From an uncultured Bacteroidota bacterium (GTDB taxonomy: Bacteria > Bacteroidota > Bacteroidia > Flavobacteriales > Flavobacteriaceae), in the NCBI GenBank assembly GCA_902595825.1, contig CACJRP010000005.1:1-64000 (forward strand): DNA of 64,000 nt. The letters run 5' to 3'. Below are positions 8,954 through 16,055 of this stretch, in pieces (position 1 is the first letter of the stretch; every line of letters starts with the position of its first letter). Under the pieces are notes generated by a model. That model was given only the letters and a program-made list of their open reading frames with translations. It was not told the DNA's origin and searched no databases. Position numbers and translations under genes: made by a program.

Positions 8954-10240
8954 ATGAAAATAGATGACATATATTCTCTATTTTCGAGAAGCTCTGGGAT
9001 ATCGACCGACACTAGAACTATTAAAAGTAAAAACCTTTTCTTTTGTTTAAAGGGAAAAAACTTCAATGGAAACTTATTTATTGACCAAGCTATTAGTCTA
9101 GGAGCATCATTTGTAATATACGATGAAGAAAAACTTAACCATAAATCAAAAAGGGCTTTCAAAGTAAAAAATGCTTTAGAAACTTTACAAGCCTTGGCTA
9201 AACATCACAGATCAAAATTTAATATTCCGGTTATTGGTTTAACCGGTTCAAATGGAAAAACAACATCGAAAGAGCTAATCAATAGTGTCTTATCGCAAAA
9301 ATTTAATGTAACATATACTGCAAATAATTTCAATAATCATATTGGTGTTCCTTTAACTATTTTAAAAATAAACACAAAAACAGATATAGCAATAATCGAA
9401 ATGGGTGCAAATCAGTTAGGTGAAATTGATTTATTATGCAATATAGCAGATCCTACTATTGGTTATATAACAAATTTTGGAAAAGCCCACCTTGAAGGTT
9501 TTGGAGGCCTAAAGGGCGTTATAAAGGGCAAAAGTGAATTGTATGAGTATATAAGAAAAAGCAAAGGAGTTATTTTAGTCAACAACGATGACAGAATTCA
9601 AAGAGAAAAATCAAAAGGAATTAATACTTTTTCATTTGGTAAATCCAAAAAATCGAATTGTTTAATTTATAATACTACTTCCAATAAAGGTTTATGTGAG
9701 GCAAGGTTGAATGACAAAAAGATTCTAACAAATCTACATGGAGAATACAATTTTGAGAATATCAACGCATCTATAGCTGTGGGTATTCATTTTGGTCTAA
9801 GTTTTGAACAAATTGAGAACGGAATTAAATATTATGTCCCAAAAAATAACCGTTCAGAAATGTTAAAGACAAAAAGTAACCTACTTTTTATTGATTCATA
9901 CAACGCTAATCCGACCAGCATGAAAGTTTCAATCCAATCCTTTATGAAATTTAAAGAAGTTGAAAAAATCTTAATCCTTGGAGATATGCATGAAATTGGC
10001 AAAACTTCCTTGAATGAACATGAAAGAATATTAAATTCTGTTAAAAATAATAAAGACTTGAAAATTTTTCTTGTAGGAAAAATATTTAATCAACTTAAAT
10101 TTAACTCTGATAGAATCCATTTTTTTAAAGAAATTGATGAACTAATTGAATATTTTAAAAAAAATCTGGTTACAGGTCACACCATCTTTCTTAAAGGATC
10201 AAGAAAAATTAATTTAGAAAAGTTGATTCCCATACTTTAA
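8954..10240 (+). CDS. murF: UDP-N-acetylmuramoyl-tripeptide--D-alanyl-D-alanine ligase
   Basis: Cytoplasmic ATP-dependent ligase that adds D-Ala-D-Ala to the UDP-muramyl tripeptide, the last soluble step of peptidoglycan precursor synthesis. The 428 residues contain the early Mur motif STDTRTI, the P-loop GLTGSNGKTTSKE (about residues 94-106), EMGANQLGEID, NFGKAHLEGFGG and, in the C-terminal domain, DSYNANPTSM and LGDMHEIG. Its position directly after gldJ is conserved in flavobacteria. It starts at ATG 26 bases after gldJ and is probably cotranscribed. Confidence 0.95.
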   Translation: MKIDDIYSLFSRSSGISTDTRTIKSKNLFFCLKGKNFNGNLFIDQAISLGASFVIYDEEKLNHKSKRAFKVKNALETLQALAKHHRSKFNIPVIGLTGSNGKTTSKELINSVLSQKFNVTYTANNFNNHIGVPLTILKINTKTDIAIIEMGANQLGEIDLLCNIADPTIGYITNFGKAHLEGFGGLKGVIKGKSELYEYIRKSKGVILVNNDDRIQREKSKGINTFSFGKSKKSNCLIYNTTSNKGLCEARLNDKKILTNLHGEYNFENINASIAVGIHFGLSFEQIENGIKYYVPKNNRSEMLKTKSNLLFIDSYNANPTSMKVSIQSFMKFKEVEKILILGDMHEIGKTSLNEHERILNSVKNNKDLKIFLVGKIFNQLKFNSDRIHFFKEIDELIEYFKKNLVTGHTIFLKGSRKINLEKLIPIL

Positions 10241-10372
10241 CTAAAGTATAAATTCATAAAGGATTACTGCAGTTAAAATTCCTTCTAAATAGGCAATAAG
10301 AGCTATGTCGTATGTGGTTAAATTAAATTTTTCCATAACTATTTTCATTATTTTCTTGTGCCAGTTTAACAT
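10241..10372 (-). CDS. Small putative membrane protein (43 aa)
   Basis: Short ORF from ATG at 10372 to TAG at 10241, filling the gap between murF and the lipid kinase gene exactly. The 43 residues have a basic, amphipathic N-terminus (MLNWHKKIMKIVMEKFN) and one hydrophobic stretch (IALIAYLEGILTAVILYEF), compatible with a single membrane-spanning helix. Its 3' end abuts the murF stop. I do not recognise the family. Support is the tight fit in an otherwise unexplained interval and the sensible topology; it could still be a chance ORF. Confidence 0.5.
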   Translation of the reverse strand: MLNWHKKIMKIVMEKFNLTTYDIALIAYLEGILTAVILYEFIL

Positions 10373-10405
10373 TTTAAAATTAAAATTTTAGATTTTAATT
10401 TTAAA
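10373..10405. repeat. AT-only inverted repeat between the lipid kinase gene and the small ORF
   Basis: Near-perfect inverted repeat: arms TTTAAAATTAAAAT (10373-10386) and ATTTTAATTTTAAA (10392-10405) around a 5-base loop. On the minus strand it follows the stop of the lipid kinase gene and directly precedes the small ORF start. With no G or C in the stem it would be a weak terminator at best; a processing or regulatory role is possible. Confidence 0.5.
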
Positions 10406-10410
10406 GTTAA

Positions 10411-11292
10411 TTAATTAGGAGTAATAAGTTGGAGTGTTTTTTTAATCGATTTAATTTTATAAACACCACGATTTACATTCAAACTCTCACCATCTATTTG
10501 AATATTTTTAATGGGCTTCTGTAGAGTTATGTTTAAATTTTCAATTTTTTTATAATTACTTTCTCCAGGAGAAAAATTTAAACCAAAAATAATTTTGAAT
10601 ATGTTTATAATATTTTTAAAGTAAGAGATATTTTCAACAATTAACATATCTAACATACCATCATCGGTTTTTGCCTGTGGAGTAACTGTGAAATTATAGC
10701 CTTGTTGATTTGTATTTGACACAATTAAAATTAATGCAGAACTAGTGATTCTTTCACCGTTAGTATCAATAATAAATTGTTTTTCTTTTATACTGAAAAT
10801 TGTTTTTATAAATGCTAAGAAATAACCGACTAATCCTTTATATTTAATTTTGTGGTAATTTTTAATAAAATCGGCACCTATCCCAAAAGCAACGTTTCCT
10901 AAAAAAACAGATTCATTTACTTTTCCTATATCTACATAGGTATAATTATGTCTTAAAATTAAGTCTAGTGATTTGGAAATATCTAGAGGAATATTAAAAT
11001 GCCTTGCAATCCCGTTCCCAGACCCTATTGGGACTATTGCAATTTTAAATTCTTTCTCTTTAATCTCATTTAGAATTTCGTTTATAGTACCATCTCCTCC
11101 ACATGCGACAATCAAATCTGTTTTGTTAAGAACGGCTTCTCTGGCTAATGTTTTCGTTTCTCCTTTAAAACTTGACTGACTAATTTTGACCTGATACTTG
11201 TTTTCATCAAATTTGATTCTAACTTGCTCTTTAATTCTCTTAGCAATTTTTGAGTTTGAAATTTTGATAATAAAGTGAATTTTTAATCTCAT
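10411..11292 (-). CDS. Diacylglycerol/lipid kinase (DagK/YegS family)
   Basis: Soluble or membrane-associated kinase that phosphorylates a lipid hydroxyl, typically diacylglycerol, with ATP. The 293 residues show the diagnostic nucleotide loop CGGDGTINEI (around residue 65), VPIGSGNGIARHF, and DIGKVN / FGIGADF in the second domain, then AKTDDGMLD. It begins directly at the stop of the LTA-synthase-like gene (ATG at 11292, upstream stop at 11293), so the two are cotranscribed. That pairing suggests it recycles diacylglycerol released by the neighbouring transferase, which is an inference. Confidence 0.88.
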   Translation of the reverse strand: MRLKIHFIIKISNSKIAKRIKEQVRIKFDENKYQVKISQSSFKGETKTLAREAVLNKTDLIVACGGDGTINEILNEIKEKEFKIAIVPIGSGNGIARHFNIPLDISKSLDLILRHNYTYVDIGKVNESVFLGNVAFGIGADFIKNYHKIKYKGLVGYFLAFIKTIFSIKEKQFIIDTNGERITSSALILIVSNTNQQGYNFTVTPQAKTDDGMLDMLIVENISYFKNIINIFKIIFGLNFSPGESNYKKIENLNITLQKPIKNIQIDGESLNVNRGVYKIKSIKKTLQLITPN

Positions 11293-13233
11293 CTACTTCA
11301 GATTATAATACATCTTATTATCACTGATTCTATTAAAATAATCTTGTAGAAATAAACCTGTTTTTTTTTCTAATCTCAGCATGTTCTGATTTTTATTTTG
11401 AATTAGATTTTCCTCGAGATTCAAATCAGATAAATTGTAAAACCCAATTGCTTTATTACCATCATAAATACAAATGAAGTTTTCATCCATCGATAAATAT
11501 GCACCTCCTCCAAAATAATTAATTGTAAATGCAGATTCATTTTTGGAAGACAATAGACTTCTTCCCCAACTCCTAAATGGCTTTTTATATCCTATAAGTT
11601 CGGCCACAGTTGGATATATATCTAGATGGCTGGCTAACCTGTCATCAACCCCTTTAAAGTCACCGTTTTTTTTATAAATAAGTAACGGCGTAGCAAATCT
11701 ATTTACAGTACTTTGATAGTATTCAAAATAAGACTGGTTTGTGTGATCGGAGGTGAAAATAAAAATAGTATTTTCAAACCAACTAGATTTTTCAATACTT
11801 TTAAAGAACTGTCTTATTGAATAATCAGTGTATCCAACACATTTGTGAATAGGAAGATATCCGTTGTCAAATATACCCTTAAATTTATCCGGAATTACAT
11901 AGGGCTCGTGAGAAGACAAGGTGAAAATAGTTGCCAAAAAAGGTTCGTTTTTATCATCTAAAATAGATTTTGAAAATTGTAGGAAAGGTTCATCCCAAAT
12001 TCCCCAAAAACCGTCGTATTCTTCATCATTATTAAATTCATCTCGTCCATAATAACTATCATATCCTAAGGTATTTGCAAAACCCTGAAATCCCATCGAA
12101 CCATTTTCTGCTCCATGCAAAAACGAGGTATTGTAACCTAAAGCATTGGAAATACTTACCAATGACTCTAATTTCTGTCTAGAATAATATGAAGAAGTAT
12201 ATGCTATTTCAAATGATGGAACACCTGCAAGAACTGAAGGCATAGCGTGAATTGACTTTCTACTTGTCGCAAATGCATTTGGGAATATTAAACTATGCTT
12301 GGATAACGAATCTAAAAATGGAGTAAAACTTTTAAAGTTTTTTATATTTCTATTTTTATTTAATTCTCCCCAATACTCTCTTCCCATACTTTCAATAATA
12401 AAAATGACTATATTAGGCTTTTTGACAACTTGTATTTCTTTATAATTTTTAATTGGTTTTAGTTGATTTGTTATTTCGGAATCATTAAATCGAGAAATCT
12501 TTTTAAAAGAGTTTTTACCCCATGTTCGAATTATTGTAAAAGTTGTATTCAATACTACATCCGAATGAACGGGTCTCGACAAATTGTCCATTGAATCTAT
12601 AAGTGTAATTGGTCTTGTACTTTTTTTAAAATCTCCTCCTCTAGCCATCATTACAATTAAGGCAGATGAAATAAGAATCCCAAAAATTGAACTGAGGTAA
12701 TAAATTTTATTGTTTTCAATTTTTTCTTCCTTTACTTTGACCAATTTATATAAACCAATCCAAATAAATAAAAAAAGAAAAAAAAGTAAGACTAGGTTTA
12801 AGTACTGAAATAAAAAATGAAAAATTAATTTCAGTTTGTTGTTTTCTTTAGAAATTGATTCTAAGAAATTTCCCATCATCCTATTTAAATTGAATCTATA
12901 ATATGCAAAATCAATAAAGTTTAGAATTAAAAAAAAACTGTTGGATATGAAGTATAGCAAAGTAGAAAAAAATTGGCGCTTCTTGAACCTTAAAAATGAT
13001 AAGGGAAGGACAGAAAAAAAAATGAAAAATAAATTCGAGTACGCTATTGCAGAGCAATCAAATCTTAAACCTAAAATACTTAGGGATAAAAAATTTTCTA
13101 AGTCTGAAACTTGAACTATATCGTTATTAAAAATAACAAATAAAACTCTTAAAAAAACATAAGCTATGTGGGCAAGAAGTATCCTATATATTAGTACGGA
13201 ATATTCTTTTAACCTCAAATCATTATATATCAT
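11293..13233 (-). CDS. LTA-synthase-like membrane sulfatase/phosphotransferase
   Basis: 646-residue inner-membrane protein with about five hydrophobic helices in the first 210 residues and a large extracytoplasmic alkaline-phosphatase-superfamily domain. Metal-site motifs are visible: PNIVIFIIESMGREYW, a likely nucleophile region FATSRKSIHAMPS, TLSSHEPYVIP, and FIFTSDHTNQ. Family members transfer glycerol-phosphate or phosphoethanolamine from phospholipids to glycans or lipoteichoic acid. A Gram-negative bacterium should not make LTA, so a periplasmic glycan or LPS substrate is more likely. Coupled to the downstream lipid kinase gene. The exact substrate is unknown. Confidence 0.87.
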   Translation of the reverse strand: MIYNDLRLKEYSVLIYRILLAHIAYVFLRVLFVIFNNDIVQVSDLENFLSLSILGLRFDCSAIAYSNLFFIFFSVLPLSFLRFKKRQFFSTLLYFISNSFFLILNFIDFAYYRFNLNRMMGNFLESISKENNKLKLIFHFLFQYLNLVLLFFLFLFIWIGLYKLVKVKEEKIENNKIYYLSSIFGILISSALIVMMARGGDFKKSTRPITLIDSMDNLSRPVHSDVVLNTTFTIIRTWGKNSFKKISRFNDSEITNQLKPIKNYKEIQVVKKPNIVIFIIESMGREYWGELNKNRNIKNFKSFTPFLDSLSKHSLIFPNAFATSRKSIHAMPSVLAGVPSFEIAYTSSYYSRQKLESLVSISNALGYNTSFLHGAENGSMGFQGFANTLGYDSYYGRDEFNNDEEYDGFWGIWDEPFLQFSKSILDDKNEPFLATIFTLSSHEPYVIPDKFKGIFDNGYLPIHKCVGYTDYSIRQFFKSIEKSSWFENTIFIFTSDHTNQSYFEYYQSTVNRFATPLLIYKKNGDFKGVDDRLASHLDIYPTVAELIGYKKPFRSWGRSLLSSKNESAFTINYFGGGAYLSMDENFICIYDGNKAIGFYNLSDLNLEENLIQNKNQNMLRLEKKTGLFLQDYFNRISDNKMYYNLK

Positions 13234-13274
13234 TAAATAAATTTAATAAGAGATGTATAAATTATAATCTCTAA

Positions 13275-14735
13275 TTAAATATTATTTAAGAATGAACCCA
13301 GGGAATCTTTAAATTCAATGCCTTCTAATGATCTATTTTTTGATAATTTTTTACTGGCTGACAAACCCCACAGAATAATTTCTTTATAGAAAGGAAAATC
13401 GTCCAAATTAATGTCTGAGCAATACTTTTCAATTAATTTTGTTAAAGGTTCTATCGATTCGAGAGTATCTTTATATTCCTTATCTGTAAAATCATCTCCT
13501 AAAAAAATATCATTTTTACTAAACCATAATAAAATTTCGTCATATGGTGTTGATTCTTCTTCTTTTTGTAACTTTTTGATTTCTGGGAAAACATCATTAA
13601 AAGTCTTTAAAATAGCGTTATTTATCAAAGTAAAAGATATTTGATCTGCACCCTCTAATTCTCCCTCATAAACTAATTCTATCTTGCCATTAATTGACGA
13701 AATTGTTCCTAAAAAGTCAGTGAGTCTAACTGATGTTGATTTTTCTCCATTAATAATTAACCTTCTTCTCGCAGTACTTATTAAATTTTCATATGCTGAG
13801 ATACTTAGCCTGGCGCTAACTCCACTTTTTAAATCTACAAACTCACTTTTTTTTGCTTCAAAACCAATTTGCTCTATCAAATCTTTGGCTATTTCAGGTA
13901 TATATATTTTTTCTAAGGACTCTCCATTAATATTTGATTCCTGCTCCGTTATCCTCTTTGCTATTTTAATATTGAGGGGGTAATGGGTTAAAATCTGTGA
14001 CCCAATTCTATCTTTTAAAGGTGTTACTATACTTCCCCTATTAGTATAATCCTCTGGATTAGCCGTAAATATAAATTGAATGTCAATGGGTAATCTGATT
14101 TTGAACCCCCTGATCTGTATTTCTTTTTCTTCTAAAATGGAAAAAAGTGAAACTTGAATTCTAGCTTGAAGATCTGGTAATTCGTTAAGTACAAAAATTG
14201 ATCTATGAGCCCTCGGAATCATACCGAAATGAATAGACCTTTCATCAGAATAAGATAGCTTCAAATTTGCTGCCTTTATAGGGTCAATGTCTCCAATTAA
14301 GTCAGATACAGTGACATCAGGGGTTGCAAGTTTTTCAAAAAATCTTTCACTCCTGTGAATCCAATCAATTGGGGTATCACCCCCTTTTTCACTTATTATT
14401 TTTTTACCTACATAAGAAATTGGATTTAGAGGATCTTCATTAATTTCACTTCCATTTATTATCGGTACCCACTCATCAAGCAAAAAAATCAATTGACGAG
14501 CTAATTTGGTTTTTGCCTGGCCTCTAAGACCAAGAAGATTAATATTGTGTCCAGATAGTATCGCTCTTTCTAAATCTGGGATTACTGTGTTTTCATATCC
14601 ATGTATAAACTCAAAAGTTGGAGTTCCAGACTTTAATTTATTTTCTAAATTCCTAGCAAGTTCTTTTTTAACGGTTTCAGGTTTATAATCTGTTTTTTTT
14701 AATTCCGATAACTTTTTTATTGGAGGCTTAATCAT
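13275..14735 (-). CDS. MoxR/Mg-chelatase-type AAA+ ATPase
   Basis: 486-residue AAA+ ATPase of the magnesium-chelatase ChlI/MoxR kind that works with a VWA-domain partner. The P-loop is the non-standard GLRGQAKT instead of GxxGxGKT, and Walker B is IFVLNELPDL. Further motifs are FTANPEDYTNRGSIVTPLKDR (sensor 1 and arginine-finger area) and SARLSISAYENL in the lid domain. The variant P-loop occurs, as I recall, across one widespread subfamily, so it is not evidence of inactivity. The VWA gene lies directly upstream with no gap. The client process is unknown; chlorophyll synthesis is not implied. Confidence 0.86.
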   Translation of the reverse strand: MIKPPIKKLSELKKTDYKPETVKKELARNLENKLKSGTPTFEFIHGYENTVIPDLERAILSGHNINLLGLRGQAKTKLARQLIFLLDEWVPIINGSEINEDPLNPISYVGKKIISEKGGDTPIDWIHRSERFFEKLATPDVTVSDLIGDIDPIKAANLKLSYSDERSIHFGMIPRAHRSIFVLNELPDLQARIQVSLFSILEEKEIQIRGFKIRLPIDIQFIFTANPEDYTNRGSIVTPLKDRIGSQILTHYPLNIKIAKRITEQESNINGESLEKIYIPEIAKDLIEQIGFEAKKSEFVDLKSGVSARLSISAYENLISTARRRLIINGEKSTSVRLTDFLGTISSINGKIELVYEGELEGADQISFTLINNAILKTFNDVFPEIKKLQKEEESTPYDEILLWFSKNDIFLGDDFTDKEYKDTLESIEPLTKLIEKYCSDINLDDFPFYKEIILWGLSASKKLSKNRSLEGIEFKDSLGSFLNNI

Positions 14736-15851
14736 TTATATTCTTTTTTTTCTGTTAGTTTCATAATCTTCAAAAATCATTCCGCCAAGATTATCAAGGC
14801 CAGCATAAAGTGCTTTACCTCCGTTAATTTTAGTGAATTCTTTTACAAAGTGTTGTAAATATGGGTCTTGAGCAATCATAAACGTAGTTATTGGAACTTT
14901 TAACCTATGAGCAATTTTAGCCATTACATAACACTTATTGACAATTTTTGGGTCAAGTCCAACACTATTTTTATAATATGAACCATCTTTAAAGGAAAGA
15001 CAGCTGGGCTTACCATCGGTTATCATTAAAATTTGTTTGTTATTGTTTTTTTTTCTTCTTAGAATTTCTAAGGCAAGTTCCAACCCAGCCACCGTATTTG
15101 TATGGTATGGACCTACTTTTAAATATGGGAGTTCTTTAATGGGTATTGGTCTAGCATCATTTCCAAAAACTATAATGTCCAGAGTGTCTTTTGGATACCT
15201 AGTTGTAATTAACTCTGAAAGGGCCATGGCAACATTTTTAGCAGGAGTAATTCTGTCCTCACCATATAATATCATACTATGACTGATGTCAATCATCAAA
15301 ACTGTACTCATTTGTGAATTGTGTTGCCCATCATAAACGACCAAATCATTTTCTACTAAATTTAGTTCGGAACTTCCTGTTCTAGAGTACATGTTTTTCA
15401 AACTTTCAGTAACTGCAATGTCTTCAATTGAATCTCCAAAATTATAATCTCTAAGTTCCGTCATGTCATGGTTTTTTGTTCCACTTAGATTTGTTTTATG
15501 ATTCCCAGATTTTGATTTTTTTATCTTACCAAAAATTTTATCCATAGCGTATTTCCTTAAAACTTTTTCCATCTTAGAGGAAATTTTTAGGAGGTCATTC
15601 GATCCGCTAGGATTTATTTCTTGAGTAACATATCCCTTTGACAGAAGATCATTTACAAAATCGTCAATGGTATAGTTTTCATCTGTGAGTTTGTACTCTT
15701 TGTCTAGCTCTCTAAGCCACTCAATAGCCTCATCAAAATCACCAGATGTATAGACTATTAACTCCTTAAAAATACTAAATAGTTTTTCAAAAGGACTTAC
15801 TTCTTCCTCTATAAACTTCGAAAAGTTCCAACCTGATAATTGAAAATCCAT
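14736..15851 (-). CDS. VWA-domain protein, partner of the AAA+ ATPase
   Basis: 371-residue cytoplasmic protein with a C-terminal von Willebrand factor A domain. The metal-ion-dependent adhesion site is complete: DISHS (about residue 193), a Thr/Ser-bearing middle loop (HTNTVAG) and ITDGKPSC. The N-terminal half is helical and charged with no recognisable domain. Its stop abuts the start of the AAA+ gene, the usual arrangement for MoxR-VWA or ChlI-ChlD pairs in which the VWA protein recruits the substrate. There is no signal peptide or membrane helix, so it acts in the cytoplasm. Confidence 0.86.
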   Translation of the reverse strand: MDFQLSGWNFSKFIEEEVSPFEKLFSIFKELIVYTSGDFDEAIEWLRELDKEYKLTDENYTIDDFVNDLLSKGYVTQEINPSGSNDLLKISSKMEKVLRKYAMDKIFGKIKKSKSGNHKTNLSGTKNHDMTELRDYNFGDSIEDIAVTESLKNMYSRTGSSELNLVENDLVVYDGQHNSQMSTVLMIDISHSMILYGEDRITPAKNVAMALSELITTRYPKDTLDIIVFGNDARPIPIKELPYLKVGPYHTNTVAGLELALEILRRKKNNNKQILMITDGKPSCLSFKDGSYYKNSVGLDPKIVNKCYVMAKIAHRLKVPITTFMIAQDPYLQHFVKEFTKINGGKALYAGLDNLGGMIFEDYETNRKKRI

Positions 15852-15995
15852 ACCAAAATTTTTCTAAACTTAATAAAAAACCATAACCACTTTACTGAAT
15901 TTTTATAAGAAAAATTTATTATCCAAAAATAGATTTAGCAATTATTAATTATGACGCATTTGATATTCAATTATTAAAAATTAATTCTTTAAATA

Positions 15996-16025
15996 TTGAA
16001 ATAAGGTATTGATGTTCTAAATTTG
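15996..16025 (+). promoter_or_regulatory. Candidate Bacteroidota promoter for acnB
   Basis: TTG at 15996-15998, a 19-base spacer, then TAAATTTG at 16018-16025: a full match to the Bacteroidota consensus at optimal spacing. The predicted transcription start (about 16031) rules out the TTG at 16023 as the aconitase start and supports the ATG at 16056. Confidence 0.6.
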
Positions 16026-16055
16026 TGTTTAATTAAATGGCAACGTGCTAATCGT

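Noticed and set aside
13684-13983. Plus-strand open frame opposite the AAA+ ATPase gene
   Set aside because: Antisense shadow of a well-supported gene with ATPase motifs; composition is that expected from the opposite strand of coding DNA.
13275-15851. Magnesium chelatase (chlorophyll or bacteriochlorophyll synthesis)
   Set aside because: Only the ChlI-like and a VWA protein are present, without a ChlH subunit or other pigment genes; MoxR-VWA pairs are the better match.
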